Shown: positions 11,941-22,555 of the stretch, piece after piece
How the letters are laid out: each line of letters starts with the position of its first letter
Numbering within the stretch: position 1 is the first letter of the stretch
Source of the DNA: Macrophomina tecta
Taxonomy: Eukaryota; Ascomycota; Dothideomycetes; Botryosphaeriales; Botryosphaeriaceae
Length of the DNA: 64,000 nucleotides
Direction of reading: 5' to 3'
Assembly (NCBI GenBank): GCA_024180945.1
Contig: JAKSGN010000007.1
Coordinates: 1,116,001-1,180,000, forward strand
Translations under genes and position numbers: made by a program
The notes under the pieces: model-generated
What the model was told of the DNA's origin: nothing
Database searches by the model: none
Seen by the model: only the letters and a program-made list of their open reading frames with translations

Positions 11941-13771
11941 ACGTAATTAACAAGCGAGTCGCATATATAAGCGAGTCGCACACCTCCCACCTCTATCTTA
12001 ACTTTATAGCTCGACTAACACCATAACAACTCATATAATTTAAATAAAACGTGGTATATAAATTTAGTGAGGCCTATGGCATGACCTCGTTTTATAATTA
12101 GAGGTATAGCACTTTATATAGGAAGGCAGAACACTACTTCTTAGCTAAGTAACGACTATTAAAGTAGAAAGGTTTAGGGCTACTTCTAGCTACTATATAA
12201 GCTCCTAGGCCTCTACTACTATAAGAGTAGTTTCTTTTAATATCTAAGACCGCTTTATAGCCTTTCTCCTTTTCTATCTCTTATTTATAGCCCTTAATTT
12301 CTTATTTTCGCTTGCTAGAAGCATAACACTATACATAGCCATCTAATAGCCTTTGACTAGCCGGTTTAACGCAGCATCTATTAGAGTTAGAGAACTCTAG
12401 GTGCGACGCTTAAGGTAGCCCTTAATTACCTTAACCTGCTGTTCCAATTGCGCAACATTGTGAGGTGTTTCTAAATGCCAGGGGGCCTGCATTAGCTCTA
12501 GAGGTGGTGTATTATATATACGGATTTGCAACTTCGAGAGTACCCGATCTAGACTAAATAGAATCAGGCCTACTGCTATAAACCCACTTAAAATATTACC
12601 TTTTAAAAGCGCTTCGGCCCGTGCCTGCTTAAATATTGGTAGGAATTCAGCCTTATCGATATGGTTGATACTAAGTCGGATCTGATCTATAACTAGGCGC
12701 CCATATGATCGCTTTAAAGTCGAAAAATAGCCCATATTAAGGGGTTGTAAGAGGTGAGAGGAGTAAGCTAGTATATAGAGCGTGATAATTAACCGTTCTA
12801 AGCAGAATTTATCGAATTTTAGTATCGTATGGCTTCTATGGCCATCTAGAATAAAGAGTTGATATGTGCTAATAGTCCTTAGAGCCGTATATTTATTAAA
12901 GACGTCCTAAAGCCACTTTAAACTAAGCTTATTATTGGTCTATCTATTCTTAGAGAGCGTAATTACCTACTTAGGTGGGAGGTTAGTTGTTCTATACTAG
13001 GTCGATAGGTGCACCTTGCCCTTAAGGATTACTATAGGAGGTAAATACTAACCGAATACATTAATTATCTTAATGGTAGTAGCCTACTTACGATTACCTA
13101 GCTGTATTTAACGAGGCCTACCACGTCGGTCTAAGGAAGTAATAATACGTAAAGTGCTTATAATTCCTATTGTAAAGCCTGTCTCATCGAAGTTATATAA
13201 GTCCTTATCTGTAATCCTATATTTTCGCTTTATATTACTAATAAGATTAAACCAGCTCTATATAATTACCGAATCTTCGTATCGAGCCCTCTAGTAGTCG
13301 TATTTGCGCGTATATATCGATTTAATCTCGTTGTGATTATTTATAAAGTTGTGAGGCTAGTTAATGCTAATATAGGTGGAATCGCCCACGTGCTTCTTAA
13401 GTAATAATAAGGCTGCCTTACGCACTACATCGATTCTAAGTGGGTAGCCACGTGCGTTTATATCTAGAATCTATTCTATAAGTGTTTGTTTCTTCGTCTG
13501 AGTGAGTTTGCGATTATGTGCGCGTAAATTAATGCGTGCGACGCGTCCGTGTATGCGATCGTCGAGGGTCTTATAAGGTATATTATAGATCTTTACAGCT
13601 TTGCGAATACTCGAAATTTAGCCCTTTTTATAGGCCTAACGTGCGAGACGTACTTTAGCCTCTTTCTAGGCCTTTATAGACCTTATTTACGGAGGTATAA
13701 GGAGTTGAAGTTGAGATAGAGGTGGGAGGTGTGCGACTTACTTATATGTGCGACTCGCTTATTGATTACGT
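11941..13771 (-). mobile_element. Pogo-2: pogo/Fot1-type transposon nested in Pogo-1
   Basis: 1831 bp flanked by TA (11939-11940 and 13772-13773), with about 66-bp inverted repeats. It is inserted in reverse orientation at a TA inside the 3' inverted repeat of Pogo-1. The result is a near-perfect large palindrome: 11577-11938 mirrors about 11960-12320, and 8822-10263 mirrors 12330-13771. RIP-type differences separate the two arms. It is probably the source of strong hairpin potential and of assembly difficulty here. Confidence 0.93.
12100..13630 (-). pseudogene. Pogo-2 DDE_1 transposase, RIP-degraded
   Basis: Same protein as in Pogo-1, read on the minus strand. The longest open segment is 12735-12397, starting MGYFSTLKRSYGRLVIDQIR and ending VIKGYLKRRT. 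This is the C-terminal part of the DDE_1 domain around the third catalytic position (DVG in Pogo-1, mutated to MGY or preceded by a stop here) plus the tail. Upstream parts keep the HTH and first two acidic motifs with TAG stops between. No functional product is expected. Confidence 0.87.
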
Positions 13772-13855
13772 TATGTGCGACTCGCTTGTTGATTACGTTA
13801 TATATAGCCCTTTAAGGCCGGCTGCTTTTCTAAAAGGAATTAGGAAGGATTCGAT

Positions 13856-14043
13856 TATAAGTAAATAGGTTAGTTATAAGTAGGGAGCCTTTAAAGGGTT
13901 ATATTCTTAGGTGCGAATCCTTAGTATAGTAGGATTTACCTATAATGGTGTTATATACCGGGGCTAGTGCGTATTACGTGATAAGTACGTAAGACGCACG
14001 TGAACAGCACCCGAAGAGCATACTAGGGCCTATTATCCTAATA
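13856..14043 (-). repeat. Gypsy-X 5' LTR
   Basis: 188 bp, the partner of 1109-1296. It carries TpA at about 15 positions where the other LTR still has CpA or TpG. It is followed immediately by the target duplication atata (14044-14048). Confidence 0.92.
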
Positions 14044-14048
14044 ATATA

Positions 14049-14351
14049 CTACTCGAGTTTATTTATACTTATATAAAGGGATACCTCGGTTAGAAGAATA
14101 GATAAGGTAAAAAATCTATTTATCTATATCTAAGGCTAACGTAAACTTTAGTAATACGTTTACTATACCTAAGATTCGCTACGATCCTTATCTTATACTA
14201 TTTCTATATACTTACTTCCTAGCGCTAGCGTTTAGTAATTAAGCTTTTATAGCTTCTAACCTTACTAGTCCGAAGGCGCTTTATAAACTAAGAGTCCCCG
14301 ACTAAACGAACTAGCTACGTCTTTTATAGAAGAAAAAGATGCTTAACGTAC
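14049..14351 (+). pseudogene. DUF3435 gene, middle part, RIP-degraded
   Basis: Joining 1108 to 14049 keeps the frame and restores DUF3435 sequence: DRSEPYILLEFIYTYIKGYL, where the family usually has an LLEFTF-FTKGYLG segment. Further on the translation gives NTFTIPKIRYDPYLIL and NLTSPKALYKLRVPD, both in the order seen in DUF3435 proteins. The gene is cut again by Copia-A at 14352. The sequence right of Copia-A (27401 on) does not continue the domain recognisably, so the 3' part is either lost or unrecognisable. Confidence 0.72.
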
Positions 14352-14570
14352 TATTAGAATATTTAATTTAGTAGTATTTTAGATTTAGTTATATCTTATA
14401 CTCGTTATACACCTGTCTTAGTAGGTAAGCAAGTTACATACCCGTTTTACCCTAGTAGGTAGAATAGGTATAAGGAAAGCCCGTACGGCCTTCCTCTACT
14501 AGATATACTAATCTATAGAAACTTATCTTTATTAGTTAAATTAAGGCTGCCAATTAGTTATTTTCTAATA
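14352..14570 (+). repeat. Copia-A 5' LTR
   Basis: 219 bp. It matches 27182-27400 and, inverted, the Copia-C LTRs, apart from RIP-type transitions. Confidence 0.92.
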
Positions 14571-14590
14571 GTTATAAGCCCGGGTGCGTC
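14571..14590 (+). other. Copia-A primer-binding site (half-tRNA type)
   Basis: gttataagcccgggtgcgtc follows the LTR directly. Copia-B (33426-33445) and Copia-C (inverse of 43436-43455) have gttatgagcccgg/a at the same place. GTTATGAGCCC is the complement of the anticodon arm of initiator tRNA-Met (GGGCTCATAAC), so priming is probably by a tRNA half-molecule, as in Drosophila copia. Confidence 0.7.
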
Positions 14591-14924
14591 TTAGGTGCCT
14601 TTCGTAATCTAAGCTATCCTCTAGAAGCACTTCTTTATACTATATTTAAGCGTTTTATAGCATCCGGACGTCTCGCTTAGCATTCTTTTACTATATAGTT
14701 ATAAGCGGAGCCAAGTACCTCCCTTATTTATTATTTTTATAACGGTTATCTAAACCATTACTAAGTGCCTATTTTAGTAGCTCTTTCTAGGTATAGCGTT
14801 CCTAGTAGATATACTAGCTATCTAAGTGAGTTTTACTACGTACTAGCGCTTCCCCTAAGTTACCTACGGCCACGAGACTCGGCCCGATTATCCGATAAGC
14901 AACTACTAGCCACTACTAGTAACT

Positions 14925-15675
14925 ATAGCCTTATTAAAGCCTATTATCGTTCTCAAGTCGTCCGATAACTAGGATAAATAGTATTTTACTATCTAAGCCC
15001 GAGCGAAGCAGGGGAAAATCTTCGACTACATTAATCCGAACCTTATAGAGAAGCTAATTTAGCTAATTAAGCTACGTAGCCCTACGAAACTAAAAAACGA
15101 CTCTATATAAGTATAGAAGCATTATAAGCTATAATATAAGAACTATAAATAAGAGCTCCAAGAATATAAGAAGCTAGAAAAAAAAATTAATAACCTATTA
15201 ACGGTTATTCTAGACTCTATTAGCTTCTCTCTCTAACCAATTCTTCGAAAACTAAGAAATAACCTACACCCTTATTCTTAGCTATCTACGCTTAAAGCAC
15301 GGCTTTAGCCTACATAGAAGACTTAAGAAGACCTCGTAATTAATTAGCTAAAGTAGCTTAAGAAATTACCTAGTAGCTAGAATATCGCTAAGTAGCTAGA
15401 TTAATAGAAGAAAACGCTATTTAAGGCGGAATTACTCGATCTACCTAACGTTTCTAGTAACTAAGGCAAAAAGAGCTTTCTAAAAGCGCTTTCGTCTTTT
15501 AATACTTAGTAGGCTACCAACTATAAGATTAGGCTTTAGAATGGTAAGCTTATTAAGCTACTACCTAATCTTATTATTAAGTACCGCAACTACTAACGTT
15601 AAAATATAACCGAAAATCCAAAGGTTACGAAAGTAGCCTTTACGGCCACGCTACGTAATTAAAAGCAGGAACGAG
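14925..15675 (+). pseudogene. Copia-A gag, 5' part, RIP-degraded
   Basis: The counterpart in Copia-C begins with an intact ATG at 43101 (minus) and reads MALLKPIIVLKSSDNWDEWY. Here the start codon is ATA and there are many TAG stops. It includes a charged coiled-coil-like stretch (about 15115-15210). It is interrupted by Gypsy-A at 15676 and resumes after the target duplication at 24014. A copy without the insertion is seen in Copia-C near 42350. Confidence 0.8.
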
Positions 15676-16456
15676 TGTTACGAACCCTAGAGGACAAGGG
15701 CTTTATAACCCCACGGATAGAAAGCCCGCACGGGAAAAAGCACTATAGGGGCCAAGAACCCGCAAGGATAGTAGAGCCGTAATACCGGCGCGCCCGTACA
15801 GGAAAAACAGCCTCGAGGGAGAACGGCGCGTACGGGCCTAGGCAAAGCAGTAATAAAAGCCCGTACGGGAACGACGCCCACGCGGCGTAGTAAGACCACG
15901 GGAACACCGACTAGGTTAAACTCCCGCAGGGGAAGAATACCCACAAAGAAAGAAATTACGAATCCCGGAAGCCGACTTTAGACTAGGGGAACGAACGGGA
16001 TAAAGTCGGATAACTTATACGGTCTAAGGGACGATAGTTTAGCGGTATAATACTCCCTTAACCGATGCAAAAGTCGGATTCTAGGAAATAGACCTTAGCG
16101 CCTAAGTTACGTAAGACTTACCGGGCCTGCTGGATAACGAAGGATCGCGATTATCCTCTACCACGCATAGATAATAAAGGATTCTAACTATTCTTTGCTA
16201 TCTATAGATCGATACAACTCTTATATAGTATATAGATATACTCTTTAGATAGTACCTTAACCTTCGTGGTTAACTTAAAGTTCTAATATAACCCTATTGG
16301 AGGTAATAAGCCTAACGCACATCGCGCACCGATATCTTACGTAATTACTACTATTATTCTAATCCTTTACCCTTTTCTTGTTCTTTAAGGTAAACCCTTT
16401 AGCTACCTAACCCTACTAGGCGACTCCGAAGCCTAGTAGAAGAGGCCGCTGTTATA
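15676..16456 (+). repeat. Gypsy-A 5' LTR
   Basis: 781 bp, starting TGTTACGAACCC. Its first 200 bp contain several near-palindromes of the type CCCGTACGGG (about 15728-15870). It has a tatata stretch and an ACCTTCGTGGTTAAC motif near the 3' end. The antisense frames inside it are by-products with no gene support. Confidence 0.92.
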
Positions 16457-16570
16457 CTTTAACTACTATCCTTGTAAGGGAAGGCAGTTCTGAGGAGAGA
16501 AATACTTAACAATAAGGTAGTATTACCCGATACTTAATGCTAACTAAGCAACATAATAAATAACGTCGAT

Positions 16571-17760
16571 ATGAATAATAACGGTCCCCTATAGCTAACT
16601 ATAGCCGACCTCTTTTAGGTTATTTAAGACATGCAAGGCTAGATCGGCGAACTACGTGGATAACTCCAGGAGCAGACTAACGAAAATACATAGCTCTATT
16701 AATAAATAGGCGAACTTCGCAACTAAGCTATTCCGATAATCCCTACCCCGGTACTCGTTTACACTCCGGTACTAATAACAACCCAACCTCCTAATAAAAG
16801 TACGAAGACGGCTAAGCTAGACCTATTCTACGGTAACTGAAAGAAGCTCTAGACCTTTCTCTCGTAATTCGACCTATACTTCTTCTTTAACTCTAGAGAC
16901 TTCCCCACCGACGATAAAAAAGTAATATTCGTAGCCACCTATCTCCGCGATATTACGGCATAATAGTTTAAGCCTTACCTCAGAGACCGAATAGAGAAAG
17001 AACTAGAGGTATGTAAGGAAGACACTAAGAAAGTCTTTAGTAGCTATAAGTACTTCGTAACTTAAATTAAGTAAAGCTTCGGAGACCTCGACGAGGTTAA
17101 TAAGACCTAACGAGCCGTTATAAATATCTACTAGAAGACCTTAGTAGCGGACTATACTATAGAATTCTAGAAGGCCGTAGCGTACCTAGACGACTGGTCT
17201 AACCGCGCCCTTATAGACCACTACTACCGAGGACTTAAGGAAAGGGTTAAAGACTAACTTATAATACAAGACGACCCTAAGATCCTAGACGAGCTTATTA
17301 AGCTAGCTATTAAATGCGATAACCGCCTCTTCGAGCGCTAATTCGAGAAGTATAAGGTAAACTATGGAGCTAATACTTCGCGCCTAGCGCGCCCCAGACA
17401 TACTTAGGAAGGAGGAAATACTATAGAGCTAGATAATATTAACCGCCGAAATGACCCACTTAAAAGGGATAACTACTATAGGGGAAAAAACAACGGCTAT
17501 AAGGAAAAGCGACGCAAGGAATAGACCCTAGAGTAAAAACAAAGATTCGAAAAAGGACTATGCGTCTACTACAACAAGACTTAGGAAAAGACACACTACT
17601 ACCTTAAGAAGGATAAATAAGTCTCGGCTATAACGTAAGAACCGGAAAGCCGAGAAGTCTCTATGGTTACTAAGTAAGAAAACCCCTTCGCCGAATTCGA
17701 TAAGCGATGCGAAGAAAGTCAGAGCCCCGAGTATTAAAGGCTTAGCTAGATAGCCTACTA
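16571..17760 (+). pseudogene. Gypsy-A gag, RIP-degraded
   Basis: The ATG at 16571 reads MNNNGPL then a TAG. The gag core is visible as YLRDIT, RIEKELEVCKEDTKKVF, YLDDWSNRALIDHYYRGL and LIKLAIKCDNRLFER. Near 17565-17620 a zinc-knuckle remnant reads CVYYNKT-EKTHYYLKKDK, in which three expected cysteines have become tyrosine by TGC to TAC change. That is a direct trace of RIP on the CCHC motif. Confidence 0.82.
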
Positions 17761-18539
17761 TAATAATAACTACACTACTTACTAGAGCGATAAGAACGCT
17801 ATAGGCTAGTACCCTAAGGAGCTATAATACATTAATGCGACCCTAAGAATAGAGGAAGAGCTTATTAAAGCCTTTCCTAACGATAAGGACCTAGTCGATA
17901 GCGACACGGGGGAACTATATAATAGTACCCTAGAGTTAAGCACGACCGACAACGAGTAGTAGTAGGACGAAGCCACGCTTATAAGGATAACCGAATACCT
18001 AACCCGATACGAAGAGACACGCCGCGTTACCGATAGCCTAGAGCCTACGGTTACCTGGATTCCAGGCCCCATAATTAACCTCGGGACGTAGTAATATAAG
18101 GTATAGCAAGGAAAGGTATACGCACGCGTATAGTAAGACAACACCTAGAACCCCTAGAAAGAATTACTACTTGAAACGGCCAACGAACTCACATCTTAGC
18201 TAGAGAACGAGGTATAAGAAGTACGACGACGATAAGACCTATAGTACCTCTATAATATAGCCTACACCCTCTGTTAGTACGGCACAGCAACTAGGGATAG
18301 AGGCACCTTACAATAGATACTCTATAAAAAATACGATATACCTACTTTCTAGTATTAGGTCCGAAACGGGTGGATCTACTAGAGACGACTAATCAAACGT
18401 GGTAGATAGACGTAATGGAAAGACACGCCAATTCTAGTAAACGAATAGGACGAATATATCCGTTGCAAAATAACGAGACGACCAACGTTAAAAAACTAGA
18501 CGGCTCCCCTAAACAGGGACCCTAGGAGGGGCCGTTAGA

Positions 18540-21500
18540 CAGGTTTCTTAACTAGATTACATGTATAGTAAACGAAATTATACCTACTAGATTAAACCTA
18601 TACCGACTTTTATACATTCTAGTTATATTCTACGGGAAAAAGGCAATAGCTATAATCGATAGCGGCGTATAAGGCGTATTCGTCGACCCTAAGTTTATCG
18701 TTAAGAACTAACTACCCTAGTAAGCTAAGAATTACTCTTATCGGCTAAGCACGGTGGACGGCTTCCTAGCGGAATACGGAAATAGCTAGATACGAATCGA
18801 GATAGGGAAAGCACCCCTTACCGTCGGTAATTACCGAGAACGAATTAACCTCGACGTAATAATAATCCCTGGACACGACATCATCCTAGGGATATTATAG
18901 CTAAAGACTTACGAGCCATATATTAGCTAGAGAACAAAGACTATTACGTTCTCTAACGAATACTATAGACGCCACCTCGCAACGGCAAGAAGAAGCTAAC
19001 AAAGCTAGAAGAAAGCGCTAGAGCCTAAGAGCTAAAGCGGAACCTCCGAGCCGAGACAACGGGATAATAACGTACCCGTAGATATTAAGACTATTAGCTA
19101 TCGAGCGCTAAAACTTATAATAAGACGAGGAGAAAAGGCCTACACGATTTACGTAAAACCTAATAAGGATACCGAGCAGAAAACTCTTACTCGTACGACA
19201 CGGGGCTTTACGGATAAGAATAAGGACAGCCTAAAGCCAGTCGAAGAAGACTGCCCCTAGAGGCTTAATAGACGATACGGCTACCCGGATAAAGTAGGTA
19301 CTAGTCCCCTCGGGTATAAGAGCTATAACGATAAAGGTATTTCGGCAGCCGAGGTTAGCGCAGACCTTAGCGGAATTATAAGGCCTACCAAAGACAAATT
19401 AGCACCTATACCGGAATTAGAGATAGTCCTATAGGAGTTCTAGGATATACTAAGAATATTTTAAGAAAGAGGTAAAGGATAACTACTAAAGCATTAGCTA
19501 TAGGATTATAAGATATCCCTACTCCCGGGAATATAACCTGCTTTCAAGCCCATTTACTCCTTATCTAAGACAGAGGCTGAAGCATTATGGGAATACATCG
19601 ATAAAAACCTAGAACGAGGATATATACGACCCTTATAGTCGCCGGTAGGATACCCCATCCTATTCGTTCTAAAAAAGAATGGCAAGCTCTGCCTCTATAT
19701 TAACTACCGATAACTAAACGATATTACGGTTAAAAACCGATACCTATTACCTCGTATTAACGAATTATAGGATAAGCTTCGCAACGCTAAGTTCTTTACG
19801 AAACTAGACCTCCGAGAAGGTTACTACCTAGTCCGTATTAAGGAAGGTAAAGAATGGAAGACGGCGTTCCGAACGCGATTCGGATATTATAAATATACGG
19901 TAATGCCTTTCGGGCTTACTAACGCACCGGCTACCTTCTAGAGCTTAGTCAACGATACCCTACGTCTATATTTAGATATATTCGCTTTGGCTTACCTGGA
20001 CGATATCCTGATATATTCGGAAACGCTTAAGGAATATACCGAGCACGTAAGAAAAGTTCTAAAGGCCTTAGACGAGCGAAACCTCCAAGTAGCCCTAGAA
20101 AAGAGCGAATAGTATATACAAAGAATAGAATACCTAGGGTTTATTATTACCCTAGGATATATCGGCATAGACGATAAGAAACTAGACGTAATTAGAGACT
20201 AGCCGATACTATAAACTATTAAAGAAGTATAATCCTTCCTTAGATTTACTAACTTTTACCGGAAGTTTATTATAAACTACGCTAGAATAGCGGCACCTCT
20301 GACCAATATTACTAAGAAAGAGCACGGGTTTATATAGGGAGAAAGACAACAACGAGCGTTCGACTTACTAAAGCGGATGTTTATAGAAGCACCGATTCTA
20401 GGGCTCTACAACCTAGATCTACCGATTACGGTAGAAACCGACGCTTTAGACTACGCTATAGGAGCCGTACTTAGTTAGCCAGACGAAGAAGGTAGACTAT
20501 ATTCTATCGCCTACTACTCGAGGAAAATAACACCGGCCGAAAAGAACTACGACGTCTACGATAAGGAACTCTTAGCTATAGTTATGGCTTTTAAAGAATG
20601 GAGACACTACCTCGAAGGCGCTAAGTACTAGGTTATAGTCTACTACGACTATAAGAACCTCTCGCACTTCACCACTACTAAGGAATTGAACCGACGATAG
20701 GTTCGGTAGGCTAAAGAACTAGCGTTCTATAATATAAAGATTACCTATAGAAAGGGATCTAAGAACGCTCGCGCTAACGCGTTAAGCAGACGAGCCGACT
20801 ATGTCGAAGGGAAGCTAGGTCCGTAATCTATAATACTTAATATATAGGAGGACGGGTCTTTTATACCCGCTAGCCGTAGCCGCTAGATTATAGCTATTTA
20901 TAGCCTAGGACAAACGTAGCTTAAAGAAGGACTAGACGACTCGCTTACCCTAGTTAGACTATTCGCCCTAGCGATACGCCTCGAAGGCAACGAATAGGAG
21001 TAGAAGATCCGAGAAGCCTACGTAGATAACGCAATAGCTTAAAAAATCGAAGAACTCGATAACGACCCCCGAGTAACTAGAAACGCAGATGGTATAATCC
21101 TGTTTTTAGGATTAGTCTACGTTCCGGTTAAACTACGGGAAGAGCTCGTAAAAGATATATACGAAGCCCTAGCACACGGTTATTAAGAAATAGACAAGAC
21201 GATAGAGCGAATCACGAGAAGCTACTACTTTCTAAGGCTAAGAAGAATCGTTTAACGGGTAGTCTCGCAATACGACCTTTATATTAGAAGTAAGGCCGCG
21301 AGGTATGTACCCTACGGACTGCTTTAGCCGCTACCGGTACCGAAGCGCCCTTAGTAATTTATCTCGCTAGACTTTATTACAGACCTACCTAAGTCAGAAG
21401 AACCGCTTACTAAGGTTAAGTATAACTTAATCTTGGTTATCGTTAATAGAATGATAAAGTACGCATACTACTTGCTATATCTTAAGACGGCAAATGCGGA

Positions 21501-22440
21501 AGAACTCGCCTATACGTTCCTTAGGATAATCCTCGGTAACTACGGGTTACTAGAAGAGCTCGTGTTAGATAGAGATTAGCTATTTATATTCTAATTTTAG
21601 TAGACGCTCACCCGCTAGCTTGGAACTAAGTATAAGCTCTCGACCACGGCACACCCTTAAACAAACGAACAGATAGAACGGATAAATCAGACGCTAGAAT
21701 AATACCTACGCTACTACCTTAACTACGCGTAAGATAACTAGGTTAAGCTACTACCGCTCGTATAGTTCGCGTATAATAGCTTGAAAGCGTTAGCTATACA
21801 AGAATCCCCGTTCTACGCCAACTACGGCTATAAGCCCATAGCGTACAAAGAGCTAATACTAAGCGAATCCCTAGCCTAAAAAGAAATCCTTAAAGCAGAC
21901 TAGCTAAAGGTACTCCACGAATAATTATACCTAGATCTTAAATTCGTAGCCCTATAAATGGGTAAATACTACAACAGACGGCACTAGGAGGCACTAAAGC
22001 TAAAAGAGGGGGATAAAGTTTATCTCTTTAGAAAAAATATTAAGACAAAACGGCCAAACAATAAATTAGACTTTAAGAAAATTGGACCGTTCGAAATCGA
22101 AGAATAGATTAGAAAGGTTAATTTCCGCCTTAGATTACCGAATACTATACGGATATACCCTATATTTCACGTCTTACTCCTCGAACCGGCACCGGAAAAC
22201 GCCACGCCATTACGCTAAACGAAAGAAATGCTACCGGAAAATCCAGACGCCGACGAAAACATAGACTAGGACGTAGAATAAGTCCTAGACAGCGGCTATA
22301 TTAACGGTTAATTCCAATACCTCCTTAAATAGAAAGGAGACTGGAACAATACCTAGGAACTACTAGAACTCTACGACTGTTAAGAACTTATTAATAAGTT
22401 CCATCGCCGAAACCCAGATCGACCAATACTGCCGACTCGT
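18540..22440 (+). pseudogene. Gypsy-A pol with chromodomain, RIP-degraded
   Basis: Protease-like AIAIIDSGV lies near 18650. Reverse transcriptase spans about 19550-20110, with [15 protein letters not shown] and the catalytic YLDDILIYS (YLDD at 19993-20004) still intact. RNase H is near 20430-20780 ([25 protein letters not shown]). Integrase is about 21150-21950, with a HPQTNGQ-like remnant near 21650. The chromodomain is near 22265-22420, with VLDSGYINGQFQYLLK. TAG stops throughout abolish translation. Confidence 0.9.
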
Positions 22441-22555
22441 CATACACGAAGGACCCAAAATTAAAGTTAGAAAACGGAGATAACCGCGCCTAATTAACTA
22501 GACTGGAACCCTCAGGAGGCGTAGAACCCGAACCAACGCTAGAAGACCTAATAGA

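Larger units (their letters stand above)
8822..13798 (+). mobile_element. Pogo-1: pogo/Fot1-type DNA transposon with two nested insertions
   Basis: It begins after TA (8820-8821) with ACGTAATCAACAAGCGAG and ends with the inverse at 13774-13798 before TA (13799-13800). The terminal inverted repeat is about 66 bp and contains the CAAGCGAGTCGCACA unit twice. Its 3' end is split: bases up to 11938 plus the TA at 11939-11940 lie left of Pogo-2, and the last 25 bp lie right of it. Subtracting Mariner-1 (1311 bp plus TA) and Pogo-2 (1831 bp plus TA) leaves 1831 bp, the same length as Pogo-2. It lies within the 5' untranslated part of Gypsy-X. Confidence 0.93.
1109..14043 (-). mobile_element. Gypsy-X: Ty3/gypsy chromovirus with nested pogo and Tc1 elements
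   Basis: Bounded by 188-bp LTRs (1109-1296 and 13856-14043) with an exact 5-bp target duplication. The coding strand is minus: gag (start near 8650), then reverse transcriptase, RNase H, integrase and a chromodomain ending near 3500. A pyrimidine run just inside the left LTR (1299-1310) is the polypurine tract of the minus strand. Total length is 12,935 bp; without the 4,979 bp of Pogo-1 and its extra TA it would be about 7,956 bp. The whole element is riddled with TAG stops from RIP and encodes nothing functional. About 2.2 kb between the chromodomain and the 3' LTR is unusually long for such an element. Confidence 0.92.

Noticed and set aside
15687..15944. 85-90 residue minus-strand frames in both Gypsy-A LTRs (also 23239-23511)
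   Set aside because: They lie wholly in the LTR, have low-complexity V/L/R composition and no domain; the frame follows from the GC palindromes.
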